17,054 nucleotides of DNA from CAZWVR01 sp964637235 (GTDB lineage: Bacteria > Bacteroidota > Bacteroidia > Bacteroidales > S143-33), in the NCBI GenBank assembly GCA_964637235.1, contig CAZWVR010000047.1, forward strand, positions 1 to 17,054, given 5' to 3'. The notes below the pieces were generated by a model, which was not told where the DNA came from, did not search any database, and was given only the letters and a program-made list of their open reading frames with translations. Of the stretch, positions 8,730 to 16,734 are shown in pieces. Numbering within the stretch: the first letter of the stretch is position 1; each line of letters begins with the position of its first letter. The translations under genes and the position numbers were made by a program.

Positions 8730-11700
8730 TTATTTGATAATAATTCCTATACGTTTTTTTCCGTCCATTTTGATAATTAAAGGTTTAGGGAAACGAATAT
8801 GTTTTATATATTCAGATTCATAGATAACCTGTTGCGAATTTAATATATCCCATCTTATTAGATGTTCTTTATTGTTATGATGTACAGTAAAATATCCAAT
8901 ATTCATAGCTACTACGTTATGGAAAAAATGGGATCCAGCCGAGGAATCGAGAGGGAAACCCGGTAGACTTATTTCTACTATAACTTTTGCTTTTGAGATT
9001 TGCGTCCAAGCTACTGGTATTCCTATCCATCTATCACGAGTACCCCATCTACCGGGTCCTATTAAGACGTAATTTTTATTTTCTGTTATAAATCGTTTAT
9101 TGATTTGTTCTATTTCTTTTGCTATTTCCAAAGTTTTACTTTTGTCAAAAGTTTCTGGTTTTACAAATACAATGTCGGTAATATCTGATATTTTGCCGTT
9201 TCCCATAGAAATATTTGTCTTTAATATGATTCTATTTTTATCGATTTTGTCAAAATTAATGTTGAAGTCTTCAAGACTTCCTAATAAAGGTTTAATTTGA
9301 AGTAAATAGAATGTCGCAATTCCGTTATTATCTTTGTTTAAATCCACGGCAAATTCAATTTCTACTGGCGAGCCCATAGCTTCTTGGGCAATTTCCAGCA
9401 TTTCTGATATTGTATCTGCCAGTGGTATATAATCATATTTTAGTATATCCGCAAAGTCTAATACTCTTGGACCGGGTTTATCTAAGCCCGGACTTAATGT
9501 TTTTGTATCTGGATTATATACAGAGGCTAAATGTTTTAAGGTACCATGTCTTTCTGCATCCCAGATGTCCAATTTTGCAATGCTTACATTTTCTCCTTGT
9601 TCTATAAAATCTAAATTTTTGCTATTTAAATCAACTGCATAAAAGTAAGTTTGAGAATTATTATAGAGGTCTTCTATTGTTTGATTTTGCAATTTTGGAT
9701 ATTTAGGACAGAATTTAAAAGCTTTTTCTCCTTCTACTACATATACTCCTAATCCTAAGGCAATTGTGGCATATCCATCTTCTGGTTTTATATAAGAAAA
9801 GGGATAATAGTTATATGATTGGGCTACTCCACTGATATGAGGATAATAGTAATGTTCATATTGATTTCCGATAACTTTTTGTATAACTATTGCCATTTTT
9901 TCTTCTTCTATCTTATAATTTATCGCAGTAATATAATGTTTAGCTTTAGGTGAAAAGACAGATGCATAGACCATTTTTATTGCATTAGCCAGTTGATGAA
10001 CTCTTGTATCTATATCATTTAAGCTGTTTGGTACGATGTAAGTTTCAAATATCCCTGCAAATGGTTGCATAAGTGAATCTTCAAATAGCCCGGAGGATCT
10101 AACTGCCAGAGGTTTTCTTATTCGTTTTACGATTTTGTATAAACGTTCCATTAAACTATCGGATAGCTCGGCTTCTAAGAAACGCTGTCTGATTAGTTTG
10201 AAATCTGTTTCCTCTATTGCAAATGTTTTTAAATTATTTCTTTCAAGAAATTCGTCATATTCATCTGTTCCAATGATGAAGGTATATGGTGTTTTTATAT
10301 GCATTTTTGTGTAGGAAGAGATGTCGTATTTATATATTAAGCTATGAATGAAGGCAATTCCTCTACCTTTGCCACCCAATGCACCTGGTGCTAATGAGAC
10401 TATATTGCTTTCATTTTCTAATTCTTCTTCGCGGAATTCTACTATTTTGCCTTTATTTTTTTCGTATTTGATTTGTTTAATTTTTTTAATCAGATACTCT
10501 CTTATAGCGCTGATATTATTATTAAAATCTTCTAATGTTTTTTTAGCGAGGTCATCTGCTAATTTTATTTCACCTCTGGCTATAAGCCATAGAGAAAAGT
10601 GGTTTTTAGAAGCGTGATATCTCAGGGTTTCGTCTGGGATAATATATAGCATTTGCTCAAATTCATCTAAGGTTCTGGCTCTACAATATTTATTCGGATT
10701 ATCAGGGCAGGGGAGAGGATCTCCTTTATCATTTTTTTTGTAAATAAAGTCCCCAAAGCCCATTTTAAATTGAATAATTTGCTTGATATCTTCGGCTAAG
10801 GTATCTGAGTTTTTATATATGAAACTACAACCTAATTCGTTTGCAAGTTTTATATTTTTATAATCAGATGATTGGACTACGATTGGAAAATCTTTTGGTT
10901 TAAAGAGTTTTTTTACATAAAGGATAAAATAGCGTCCTGCTTTATTTGTTTTTTCTCCATTTAAATAGAATTCTACATCTGTGATTATTCCCAGAAAATA
11001 TGGCTTATATTTTTCCAGGAGCCTTTTTGCTTCCTCATATGAATGGGTAAGGAGAATTTTAGGTCTAGCGCGTAATCGTAGAACTTTATATAATTCGTCC
11101 AGGGTAGTGACGTCTTCTATAACTCTTTGAGTTTGTTTAAATACATTCATATAAAGTTCAGGAAGATATCGAGAGTAGTATCTTATTGAATCTTCTATAA
11201 GCATAATAATTCGTGTGTGGCCTATTTTTGTGTCGTTGTCAAGGTTTATTCTATCTTCTAATAATTTAATCATTGTGAAAAATATACGGGAATCGCCGTT
11301 CCAAACAAAAATATTGTCAACTTCTCCGTTTAGTTTATATTTTTCAAATTCTTTTATATAGGCATTATTGTTGAGTAAATAAAAGATAGGAATATAAGGA
11401 AAATCTTTTTTCAATTTTTTGCAGATTTGTACAGGAGTTTTTTTGTCGATGCCTACCATTATTATTATCATATCAAAGTGTTTCTTTTTCATTTCCTCGT
11501 ATGCTTCTTGATATGATATAACAGCGGTTACTCTTGGTATTGAGGTAAGGTTAAATTTTGAAAATTCTCCTGCTACTTGTTGTGTAAAATTCCCTTCGCT
11601 TTCAATTGTGTAGGCATCGTAGAGGGTTGCAATAAGTAGTATTTCTTTTACTTTGAAGGGCATTAAATCGTGGAATATATCTCGTTCATAGTAGTTTTTA

Positions 11701-12152
11701 TATATGAATTGTTTTAATTTTCTTTCTCTTCGCGATATTTCCATTATTTTTATTTCCAGCTCGGAATCATTTTTAATTGGGCGTAAGTTCTCAATCTCAA
11801 AGTCGTATTTTTGGGCTATTTGTTCTGCTATGATATTTAGTGTTTTGAGTTCTCGTATATATTGTTGCAGAAAGTTTCTGAATTTGATGTTTTTGTCATG
11901 AAATATATAAAAATTACCTTTTGTATTAGACTTTTTTTCTCTGAAACTGATTTTTATTATAGGTAATAATTTTTGATGTTTTTTGCATAATAGAGTTTCT
12001 TCTCCTAAGTTTATTCCTATATGTATATGGTTATCTTCTTTGAATATTTCGGAAAGAACTATGCATAATTTGTTTAATCTTAGGAGTAGATTGTTGTTAT
12101 TTTTAAAAATTTCGTCTATTTTGTTGAGTAATAAAAGAATATCTTTATTCAT
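8730..12152 (-). CDS. Receiver-like and PPDK-N (PEP/pyruvate-binding) domain protein
   Basis: A 1140-residue cytoplasmic protein of a family common in Bacteroidota and often mislabelled phosphoenolpyruvate synthase. Residues 1-150 may be a degenerate GAF-like region. Receiver-like domain 1 (about 165-290) has Met232 where the phosphorylated Asp should be (DMIIIM, 227-232). Receiver-like domain 2 (about 360-465) keeps an Asp, D392 (GIITD), plus a QSSD segment and a later Lys, so it may be phosphorylated. The PPDK-N ATP-grasp part (about 585-930) has the glycine loop GALGGKGRG (590-598) and AVRSSG with R685. The phospho-His swivelling domain and the PEP-binding barrel of true PEP synthase and PPDK are absent. 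A C-terminal region with GRWGTRDRW and SHFFHN completes the protein. I start it at the ATG at 12152; an in-frame TTG at 12164 lies inside a promoter-like box. The substrate of the nucleotide-binding part is unknown. Confidence 0.88.
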   Translation of the reverse strand: MNKDILLLLNKIDEIFKNNNNLLLRLNKLCIVLSEIFKEDNHIHIGINLGEETLLCKKHQKLLPIIKISFREKKSNTKGNFYIFHDKNIKFRNFLQQYIRELKTLNIIAEQIAQKYDFEIENLRPIKNDSELEIKIMEISRRERKLKQFIYKNYYERDIFHDLMPFKVKEILLIATLYDAYTIESEGNFTQQVAGEFSKFNLTSIPRVTAVISYQEAYEEMKKKHFDMIIIMVGIDKKTPVQICKKLKKDFPYIPIFYLLNNNAYIKEFEKYKLNGEVDNIFVWNGDSRIFFTMIKLLEDRINLDNDTKIGHTRIIMLIEDSIRYYSRYLPELYMNVFKQTQRVIEDVTTLDELYKVLRLRARPKILLTHSYEEAKRLLEKYKPYFLGIITDVEFYLNGEKTNKAGRYFILYVKKLFKPKDFPIVVQSSDYKNIKLANELGCSFIYKNSDTLAEDIKQIIQFKMGFGDFIYKKNDKGDPLPCPDNPNKYCRARTLDEFEQMLYIIPDETLRYHASKNHFSLWLIARGEIKLADDLAKKTLEDFNNNISAIREYLIKKIKQIKYEKNKGKIVEFREEELENESNIVSLAPGALGGKGRGIAFIHSLIYKYDISSYTKMHIKTPYTFIIGTDEYDEFLERNNLKTFAIEETDFKLIRQRFLEAELSDSLMERLYKIVKRIRKPLAVRSSGLFEDSLMQPFAGIFETYIVPNSLNDIDTRVHQLANAIKMVYASVFSPKAKHYITAINYKIEEEKMAIVIQKVIGNQYEHYYYPHISGVAQSYNYYPFSYIKPEDGYATIALGLGVYVVEGEKAFKFCPKYPKLQNQTIEDLYNNSQTYFYAVDLNSKNLDFIEQGENVSIAKLDIWDAERHGTLKHLASVYNPDTKTLSPGLDKPGPRVLDFADILKYDYIPLADTISEMLEIAQEAMGSPVEIEFAVDLNKDNNGIATFYLLQIKPLLGSLEDFNINFDKIDKNRIILKTNISMGNGKISDITDIVFVKPETFDKSKTLEIAKEIEQINKRFITENKNYVLIGPGRWGTRDRWIGIPVAWTQISKAKVIVEISLPGFPLDSSAGSHFFHNVVAMNIGYFTVHHNNKEHLIRWDILNSQQVIYESEYIKHIRFPKPLIIKMDGKKRIGIIIK

Positions 12153-12161
12153 TTTTTTGTA

Positions 12162-12169
12162 CAAAAATA
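12162..12169 (-). promoter_or_regulatory. Possible Bacteroidota -7 box (TATTTTTG) for the receiver/PPDK-N gene
   Basis: On the minus strand TATTTTTG fits TAnnTTTG and ends 9 bases before the ATG at 12152. No TTTG lies 19-21 bases upstream. If used, the transcript would have an almost absent leader. The T-rich context makes a chance match possible. Confidence 0.3.
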
Positions 12170-12244
12170 GTATTTTTTGATGTGATATTTATAGATTAAG
12201 TAAGTTTTTTAAGTTTTATTAAATATATTGTCAAAAAGGGTAGG

Positions 12245-12838
12245 TTATTTTTTATATTCAAGGATGAAATATGCTGTTATTAGCCCTATAAATAAACCGA
12301 TAATTGAGCCATATATAGCTATTAGTGTACGGCGTTTTTTTATGCCGGTTATTTTACCAGTTTTATAGAATTTATTGGATTTATATTCTGTTGGTATATC
12401 TATGTTTTTGGGAGTTATTGCTGAAACTATTATGACATATCCGAGAGATATAACAGGTGCTGGGGAAATGGGTAATCCAATAGCGGCTAATATAAATGGT
12501 GCTGTAATTCCACTGAGTAATCCGCCGCTAAAAATCCATATATTTTTGTATTTTAGTCCATCTTGCTTTCCCCGAATGTAATTGACCATTTGGTAAAGTG
12601 TAGATATTTTTCCAGTATCTTCGTAAAAGAAGGTAGTATCTTTTGGGCTTACAATAGCGAAGACGTCTTCAATATCTTCGTATTTGGTTTTACCTTTCCA
12701 ATTTATAAATGCAACGGTCGTGCTATCATAGCTAACTTTTTGAGCGGCTTTTATTGTACCATCGTAAAACCATATTTCTTTTTGTTGGGCATATAATAAT
12801 GTGGGCAGTAGTATAAAAAGGATTATAAGTTTATTCAT
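12245..12838 (-). CDS. Secreted/membrane protein of unknown function
   Basis: A 197-residue protein whose family I do not recognise with certainty. Residues 1-17 form a clear signal peptide (MNKLIILFILLPTLLYA, then Gln-Gln). A beta-rich extracytoplasmic part with the repeated pattern YDGTI...YDSTT...KYEDIEDVFAI follows to about 95. A hydrophobic, Gly/Pro-rich region (about 98-145) can hold one or two membrane segments. A basic stretch KTGKITGIKKRR then precedes a last membrane helix (172-193) and a short charged end. The Lys-Lys-Arg-Arg stretch before a Gly-rich final helix recalls small Bacteroidales envelope proteins of unknown function. It lies 92 bases upstream of the receiver/PPDK-N gene on the same strand, but I see no evidence that they are cotranscribed. 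No catalytic motif is visible. Confidence 0.75.
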   Translation of the reverse strand: MNKLIILFILLPTLLYAQQKEIWFYDGTIKAAQKVSYDSTTVAFINWKGKTKYEDIEDVFAIVSPKDTTFFYEDTGKISTLYQMVNYIRGKQDGLKYKNIWIFSGGLLSGITAPFILAAIGLPISPAPVISLGYVIIVSAITPKNIDIPTEYKSNKFYKTGKITGIKKRRTLIAIYGSIIGLFIGLITAYFILEYKK

Positions 12839-12902
12839 AATTATCGTTTTTGTTTTTTAATATCATAAACTTTGCCAAACTTCTTTTATAACGTTAATTT
12901 TT

Positions 12903-12910
12903 TATTTTTG
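12903..12910 (+). promoter_or_regulatory. Possible Bacteroidota -7 box (TATTTTTG) for the small Cys/His membrane protein
   Basis: TATTTTTG fits TAnnTTTG and lies 17 bases before the ATG at 12928, the same distance as the box before the hemerythrin sensor. The nearest upstream TTTG (12871-12874) is 28 bases away, too far for the usual -33 box. Confidence 0.35.
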
Positions 12911-12927
12911 CATATAAATTTACTTCA

Positions 12928-13149
12928 ATGTTTTTTCTTGTTTTTATAATTTCCATAATTGTAATGATATTTGTTATATTAGGTTTGGGTGTGCAGACTT
13001 TTTTTTCAAAGAAGAAAAAATTTCCTGAGACGCGTATTGGGCATAATAAGCATATGCGTATGAGAAATATTCACTGTCCAAAGACACTGCAAACTCGTGT
13101 AGATAAAGGTATTGATGATAGCTTTACTGGTTGCGATACTTGTTTTTAG
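12928..13149 (+). CDS. Small membrane protein with Cys/His-rich tail
   Basis: A 73-residue protein with one membrane helix (about 2-26), a KKKK stop-transfer stretch (28-31) and a soluble tail that by the positive-inside rule faces the cytoplasm. The tail contains H39, H42, H49, C50 and a final CDTC (C69, C72), arranged like a small metal or redox site. The segment KFPETRIGHNKHMRMR resembles a family of short Bacteroidota membrane proteins, some of which occur near respiratory genes; this is from memory, not a search. It is a real gene by these features, its own promoter-like box, and the tight fit with its neighbour: its TAG (13147-13149) abuts the purQ stop on the opposite strand with no base between. 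Function unknown. Confidence 0.78.
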   Translation: MFFLVFIISIIVMIFVILGLGVQTFFSKKKKFPETRIGHNKHMRMRNIHCPKTLQTRVDKGIDDSFTGCDTCF

Positions 13150-13851
13150 TTATCTTCTTGATAATGAATGTATTATTGAGTTAAATATATACAAGCCGTC
13201 AGTATTACCTAATTCGTCGTCAGCAGCGCGTTCCGGATGAGGCATTATCCCATATACATTCTTTTCTTTATTACAGATTGCTGCAATATTTTCTATTGAT
13301 CCATTCGGATTGAATTTTTTAGATAGATTGCCGTATTTATCGGAGTATCTGAATAGTATTTGTTCATTTTTTCTCATTATAGTTATTGTTTTACCATCTG
13401 CATAATATCGTCCTTGCGAGTGAGCAATAGGGATTTTCAGAGGAGTATTAGTATCTACCAGAGCTGTAATTATGCTATTTTTATTATCAGCTTTTATATA
13501 AACATTTTTACATACGAATTTTCTATTATCGTTGGGGAGAAGCGTTCCGGGTAGTAAACCTGCTTCGCATAATATTTGAAATCCATTACATATTCCCAGT
13601 ACAAAGCCTCCATTTTGTGCAAATCTGATAACACTTTGCATTATTGGAGAATATTTTGCCAGTGCTCCTGCACGTAAATAGTCTCCATAAGTAAAGCCCC
13701 CAGGGAGTATTACTCCATCTATGCCTTTTAAATTTGTATCCTTATGCCATAAACGGATAACTCGTTGTTCTAAAATTTTTTCTAATACATATGCAACATC
13801 GTCGTCGCAGTTAGAGCCCGGAAAAGTTATTACTCCAAATTTTAGTTTCAT
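13150..13851 (-). CDS. purQ: Phosphoribosylformylglycinamidine synthase glutaminase subunit PurQ
   Basis: PurQ releases ammonia from glutamine for step 4 of purine synthesis, conversion of FGAR to FGAM, in complex with PurL and PurS. The 233 residues form a class I glutamine amidotransferase: N-terminal GVITFPGSNCDDD (6-18), the loop LPGGFTYGDYLRAGA (49-63), the nucleophile C88 in GICNGFQ, and the catalytic pair H205 and E207 in MPHPERA. All three residues of the triad are present and the length is normal. A stand-alone PurQ implies that a short PurL and a PurS are encoded elsewhere, rather than the single long PurL of many Bacteroidota. Its ATG overlaps the stop of the preceding yfhO-like gene in an ATGA, so its translation is probably coupled to that gene. 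It ends exactly where the convergent small membrane gene ends, leaving no room for a terminator between them. Confidence 0.96.
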   Translation of the reverse strand: MKLKFGVITFPGSNCDDDVAYVLEKILEQRVIRLWHKDTNLKGIDGVILPGGFTYGDYLRAGALAKYSPIMQSVIRFAQNGGFVLGICNGFQILCEAGLLPGTLLPNDNRKFVCKNVYIKADNKNSIITALVDTNTPLKIPIAHSQGRYYADGKTITIMRKNEQILFRYSDKYGNLSKKFNPNGSIENIAAICNKEKNVYGIMPHPERAADDELGNTDGLYIFNSIIHSLSRR

Positions 13852-16454
13852 TTTTTCTTTTTTGTTTTCTTTTTCTCTGTTTCTTTGGGTTTTATCCCTT
13901 CATCGTTAGAGTGGGACATATTTGTCTTTTCTTGCTTTGTTGTTTGTAGAGAGTTTTTAATAGCGAATATTAAATATATGATTATAGTAAGTAAAACAAT
14001 CCAAGAGCCTATGCTGCCGATTTTTGAGCCTATTGTACATACCTTAGGCCGAAATACCATAGTAATTATGTGTTTGCCCTTAGGAACTGATAATGCCCGT
14101 AGGATATAATTTGCACGTACAAGGGAGGCTTTTTGTTTATCTATATATGCTTGCCAGCCTTTTGGATAATATATTTCTGAAAATACTACAAATGCATCTA
14201 TGGGACTATAATATTCGTATTTTAATGTATCTGGACTGTAATATATCAAACGTATCCAAGCTGAATCTAATTCTGTTTTTAGGCTAATTTCTGGATATTT
14301 ACCTGGGAATTTGGATTTGTCTATAACTGCGGTAGTTGCGAGATTAACTTTTCCTAATGCGTCTATTTCTTTTTGTGGACTATTTACAAATTTATAGTTT
14401 TTTACGAACCATGCGTGTCCGAATGCATATTTGTTTAATAGAGGGAATATTGAGTGGTTTATTATTAAATACTTAGTATTTAGCATGTTTAGAATTTGCA
14501 TATTTGGTAGAACGTCGTCTATGTTTACTGAGGTATCCGATAGTGCTTTTTGAAGCATTTGTATTTCATATCCGAGATATTTGTCTATTATGTCTTGGTA
14601 TCTATGCAGCTTAGCACCATGATAGCCTCCAATATTTTTGTGGAAGTATGATGTTCTGGCATCTGTAAATGGATTAGTTGTTAAGTCAGCAACCCTGAAA
14701 TCCGGATCAGTGTCTTTTTGTAAAAATTTGTCAGCTATGGAAGGATTAAAAAATGCATTTACTTTTCTTTTATTTTGATATTGGTCTGCGGAAAGATATC
14801 GTCTATCGACAGACCACATATCTGCGAATATGAGGACAATTAAAATTCCCAGAAGTGCATTTTTATTTTTAAGCCAACCTTTTATGTAGAATAGGATTAA
14901 GCCTGCTGCAATGCTTATAAATAAGAAACTTCGTATTGCATCCGCTTGGAATATAGCTTTTCTTGCCAAAGTTAGCTGTAATATAAAATCTTGTATTTGT
15001 TGAGCTATTTGTGGGCTTTGTTGACTTAATTGATTAAAATATTCTTTTTCTTGATTTGAAAGGAAGTTAAATATTCCTGGAAACAAAAAGAATAATAATG
15101 CTAAGCCTCCTGTGAATCCGTATGCTATCCAAAAATATGTTTTTAGCATATTTTTTTTCTTTTTTTCATCCTTTTCCTCTTTTTCCTTTGATTCTAATAA
15201 TTCTTTTATTGCCATAATTGCTAGAATTGGTACTGTAAGGGAGGCCACTGTTAAAATCATTGAAACTGTGCGGAATTTGTTGTAATAAGGGAAATGGTAG
15301 AAAAATAGATCTGTTAATATCGGGAAATTTTTGCCCCAGGAGAGCATAATTGATAATATAGTGGCAGTGATAAGCCACCATTTAATCCGGTTTTTAATTA
15401 TAAACATTCCGAATAAAGCCAGAAAAACGATTATAGCACCAAAATAAACAGGACCAGAAGTAAAAGGTTGATTTCCCCAGTAGTGATTCTGTTGAGCTAT
15501 TATATCCCTATATTGTGGAGAGATAGCCTTCATAGCATTAGGGTCATTACCTATTTGTCCTGAGGCTCCTCCTTTGATGTTAGGTATAAAAATTGAGAAA
15601 CTTTCGGCAATGCCATAACTCCAACTTAAAGCATAATCTTTATCAAGTCCGGTATTTTTTGTATCTTGTGCAATTTCGCTTTTTCCTCTTATACTGTATT
15701 TGCTCATTTCATAAGCTTCCCATAGAGAAACTATGTTAGGAAGGATAGAAAGTATGAAAATTCCTAATGTAAAGCCAAGAGCAATAAAAAAATGTCTTAA
15801 TTTTTTGTCTTTTAGAAGGTAGAAAAATTCAAAAAGAATAAACAGACCTAAAAGTAGGAGTGTGTAGTAAATTATTTGCATATGTCCTAAGGAAATAGAT
15901 ACACCTAAGGATAAAATTGCTAAAATAGATCCTTGCCAATATTTTGCTTTTTCGTATATTAAGTAAAAACCTCCAATGATCATAGGCATATAGCCCAATG
16001 CAAATGCTTTTGTTATATGACCAGCAATTATTATTATGATATTATATGATGAAAGCCCATATGCTAATGCTCCTATTGCAGATATAAATTTGTCAAATCC
16101 AAAAGCCAATGCTAGTAGATAAAAGCCTACAAAATATAAAAATAAAATAGATATATCTCTACTGCCTAAGTTTCTTACGAATTTTTGTATGCTATGAAAA
16201 ATAAAATTATGTTTTGGAGTTTCTGAAACTTGGTAAGATGGCATACCTGAAAATAGTTGAGGAGACCAGCAGTTATATTTGCCAGTCTTTTTATGATATA
16301 TAGTGCTCTGATGAGAAACTCCTATGGCATGTAAAATATCGCCTTGTTGTAAAACTTTGCCTTCTATTGAAGGATATAGATATATTACACTTAATAACCA
16401 GAATAAAAATATAATGCCAAAATGCGGTAATAATTTTTTTAAGTTTTCTGACAT
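13848..16454 (-). CDS. YfhO-family polytopic membrane protein (putative GT-C glycosyltransferase)
   Basis: An 868-residue integral membrane protein. About a dozen hydrophobic segments fill residues 10-560, followed by a large extracytoplasmic domain (about 570-810) and a last helix near 813-833. This layout is that of the YfhO family, whose Bacillus member is linked to glycosylation of lipoteichoic acid; Bacteroidota members are uncharacterised. D39 in QQGDI lies in the first extracytoplasmic loop, where GT-C lipid-dependent glycosyltransferases keep an acidic catalytic residue; that role here is inference. The 35-residue C-terminal tail is highly charged and ends in KKKTKKKK, presumably cytoplasmic. 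The ATG at 16454 is preceded by the best promoter of the window. The stop overlaps the purQ ATG. A transferred sugar and acceptor cannot be named. Confidence 0.85.
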   Translation of the reverse strand: MSENLKKLLPHFGIIFLFWLLSVIYLYPSIEGKVLQQGDILHAIGVSHQSTIYHKKTGKYNCWSPQLFSGMPSYQVSETPKHNFIFHSIQKFVRNLGSRDISILFLYFVGFYLLALAFGFDKFISAIGALAYGLSSYNIIIIIAGHITKAFALGYMPMIIGGFYLIYEKAKYWQGSILAILSLGVSISLGHMQIIYYTLLLLGLFILFEFFYLLKDKKLRHFFIALGFTLGIFILSILPNIVSLWEAYEMSKYSIRGKSEIAQDTKNTGLDKDYALSWSYGIAESFSIFIPNIKGGASGQIGNDPNAMKAISPQYRDIIAQQNHYWGNQPFTSGPVYFGAIIVFLALFGMFIIKNRIKWWLITATILSIMLSWGKNFPILTDLFFYHFPYYNKFRTVSMILTVASLTVPILAIMAIKELLESKEKEEKDEKKKKNMLKTYFWIAYGFTGGLALLFFLFPGIFNFLSNQEKEYFNQLSQQSPQIAQQIQDFILQLTLARKAIFQADAIRSFLFISIAAGLILFYIKGWLKNKNALLGILIVLIFADMWSVDRRYLSADQYQNKRKVNAFFNPSIADKFLQKDTDPDFRVADLTTNPFTDARTSYFHKNIGGYHGAKLHRYQDIIDKYLGYEIQMLQKALSDTSVNIDDVLPNMQILNMLNTKYLIINHSIFPLLNKYAFGHAWFVKNYKFVNSPQKEIDALGKVNLATTAVIDKSKFPGKYPEISLKTELDSAWIRLIYYSPDTLKYEYYSPIDAFVVFSEIYYPKGWQAYIDKQKASLVRANYILRALSVPKGKHIITMVFRPKVCTIGSKIGSIGSWIVLLTIIIYLIFAIKNSLQTTKQEKTNMSHSNDEGIKPKETEKKKTKKKK

Positions 16455-16476
16455 TGCTTTTTAATTTTAATTTGTC

Positions 16477-16507
16477 CAAAAATAAAGTAAAAAACACTTT
16501 TGCCAAA
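16477..16507 (-). promoter_or_regulatory. Bacteroidota sigma-ABfr-type promoter of the yfhO-purQ pair
   Basis: On the minus strand TTTG (16504-16507) is followed by 19 bases and then TATTTTTG (16477-16484), an exact match to TTTG-N19-TAnnTTTG. The ATG lies 22 bases beyond the -7 box, giving a short leader. It is the only site in the window where both boxes and the spacing agree. Confidence 0.68.
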
Positions 16508-16657
16508 ATTATTTACAACCTAATTGCTATTTTGTATCTATTACGAAAATAAAAGAAGATTTTACATTAACGAACTCAGTAGTTTGTTTTTTGTATTTAG
16601 TAGTCAGAATATTGATTTTTTACAACTACAAGTAAGAGTTTAAATTTTATAAGAAAA

Positions 16658-16689
16658 TTTGCGTTCTTTTGTCATATTTTTTATTTTAA
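16658..16689 (+). promoter_or_regulatory. Weak promoter candidate of the sigma factor gene
   Basis: TTTG (16658-16661), 20 bases, then TATTTTAA (16682-16689). The -33 box and spacing fit, but the last two bases of the -7 box do not. A start near 16696 would leave a leader of about 40 bases that holds AAGGAG (16714-16719), 15 bases before the ATG, rather far for a ribosome binding site. Confidence 0.3.
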
Positions 16690-16734
16690 CGGGCGTTGTT
16701 TCTTGCAACTTTTAAGGAGTTCATTATCTTTTAT

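Noticed and set aside
10348..10617. Forward open frame of 89 codons inside the receiver/PPDK-N gene
   Set aside because: It is antisense to the conserved glycine-loop region and has a low-complexity translation typical of a shadow frame.
8730..12152. Annotation as phosphoenolpyruvate synthase
   Set aside because: The N-terminal ATP-grasp domain is present, but the phospho-His swivel domain and the PEP-binding barrel are missing.
12153..12164. TTG start four codons upstream for the receiver/PPDK-N protein
   Set aside because: The TTG lies inside a TATTTTTG promoter-like box, and a normal ATG follows in frame at 12152.
12375..12796. Two forward open frames opposite the 12245-12838 gene
   Set aside because: The reverse frame has a signal peptide and membrane helices and is uninterrupted; the forward ones are shadows.
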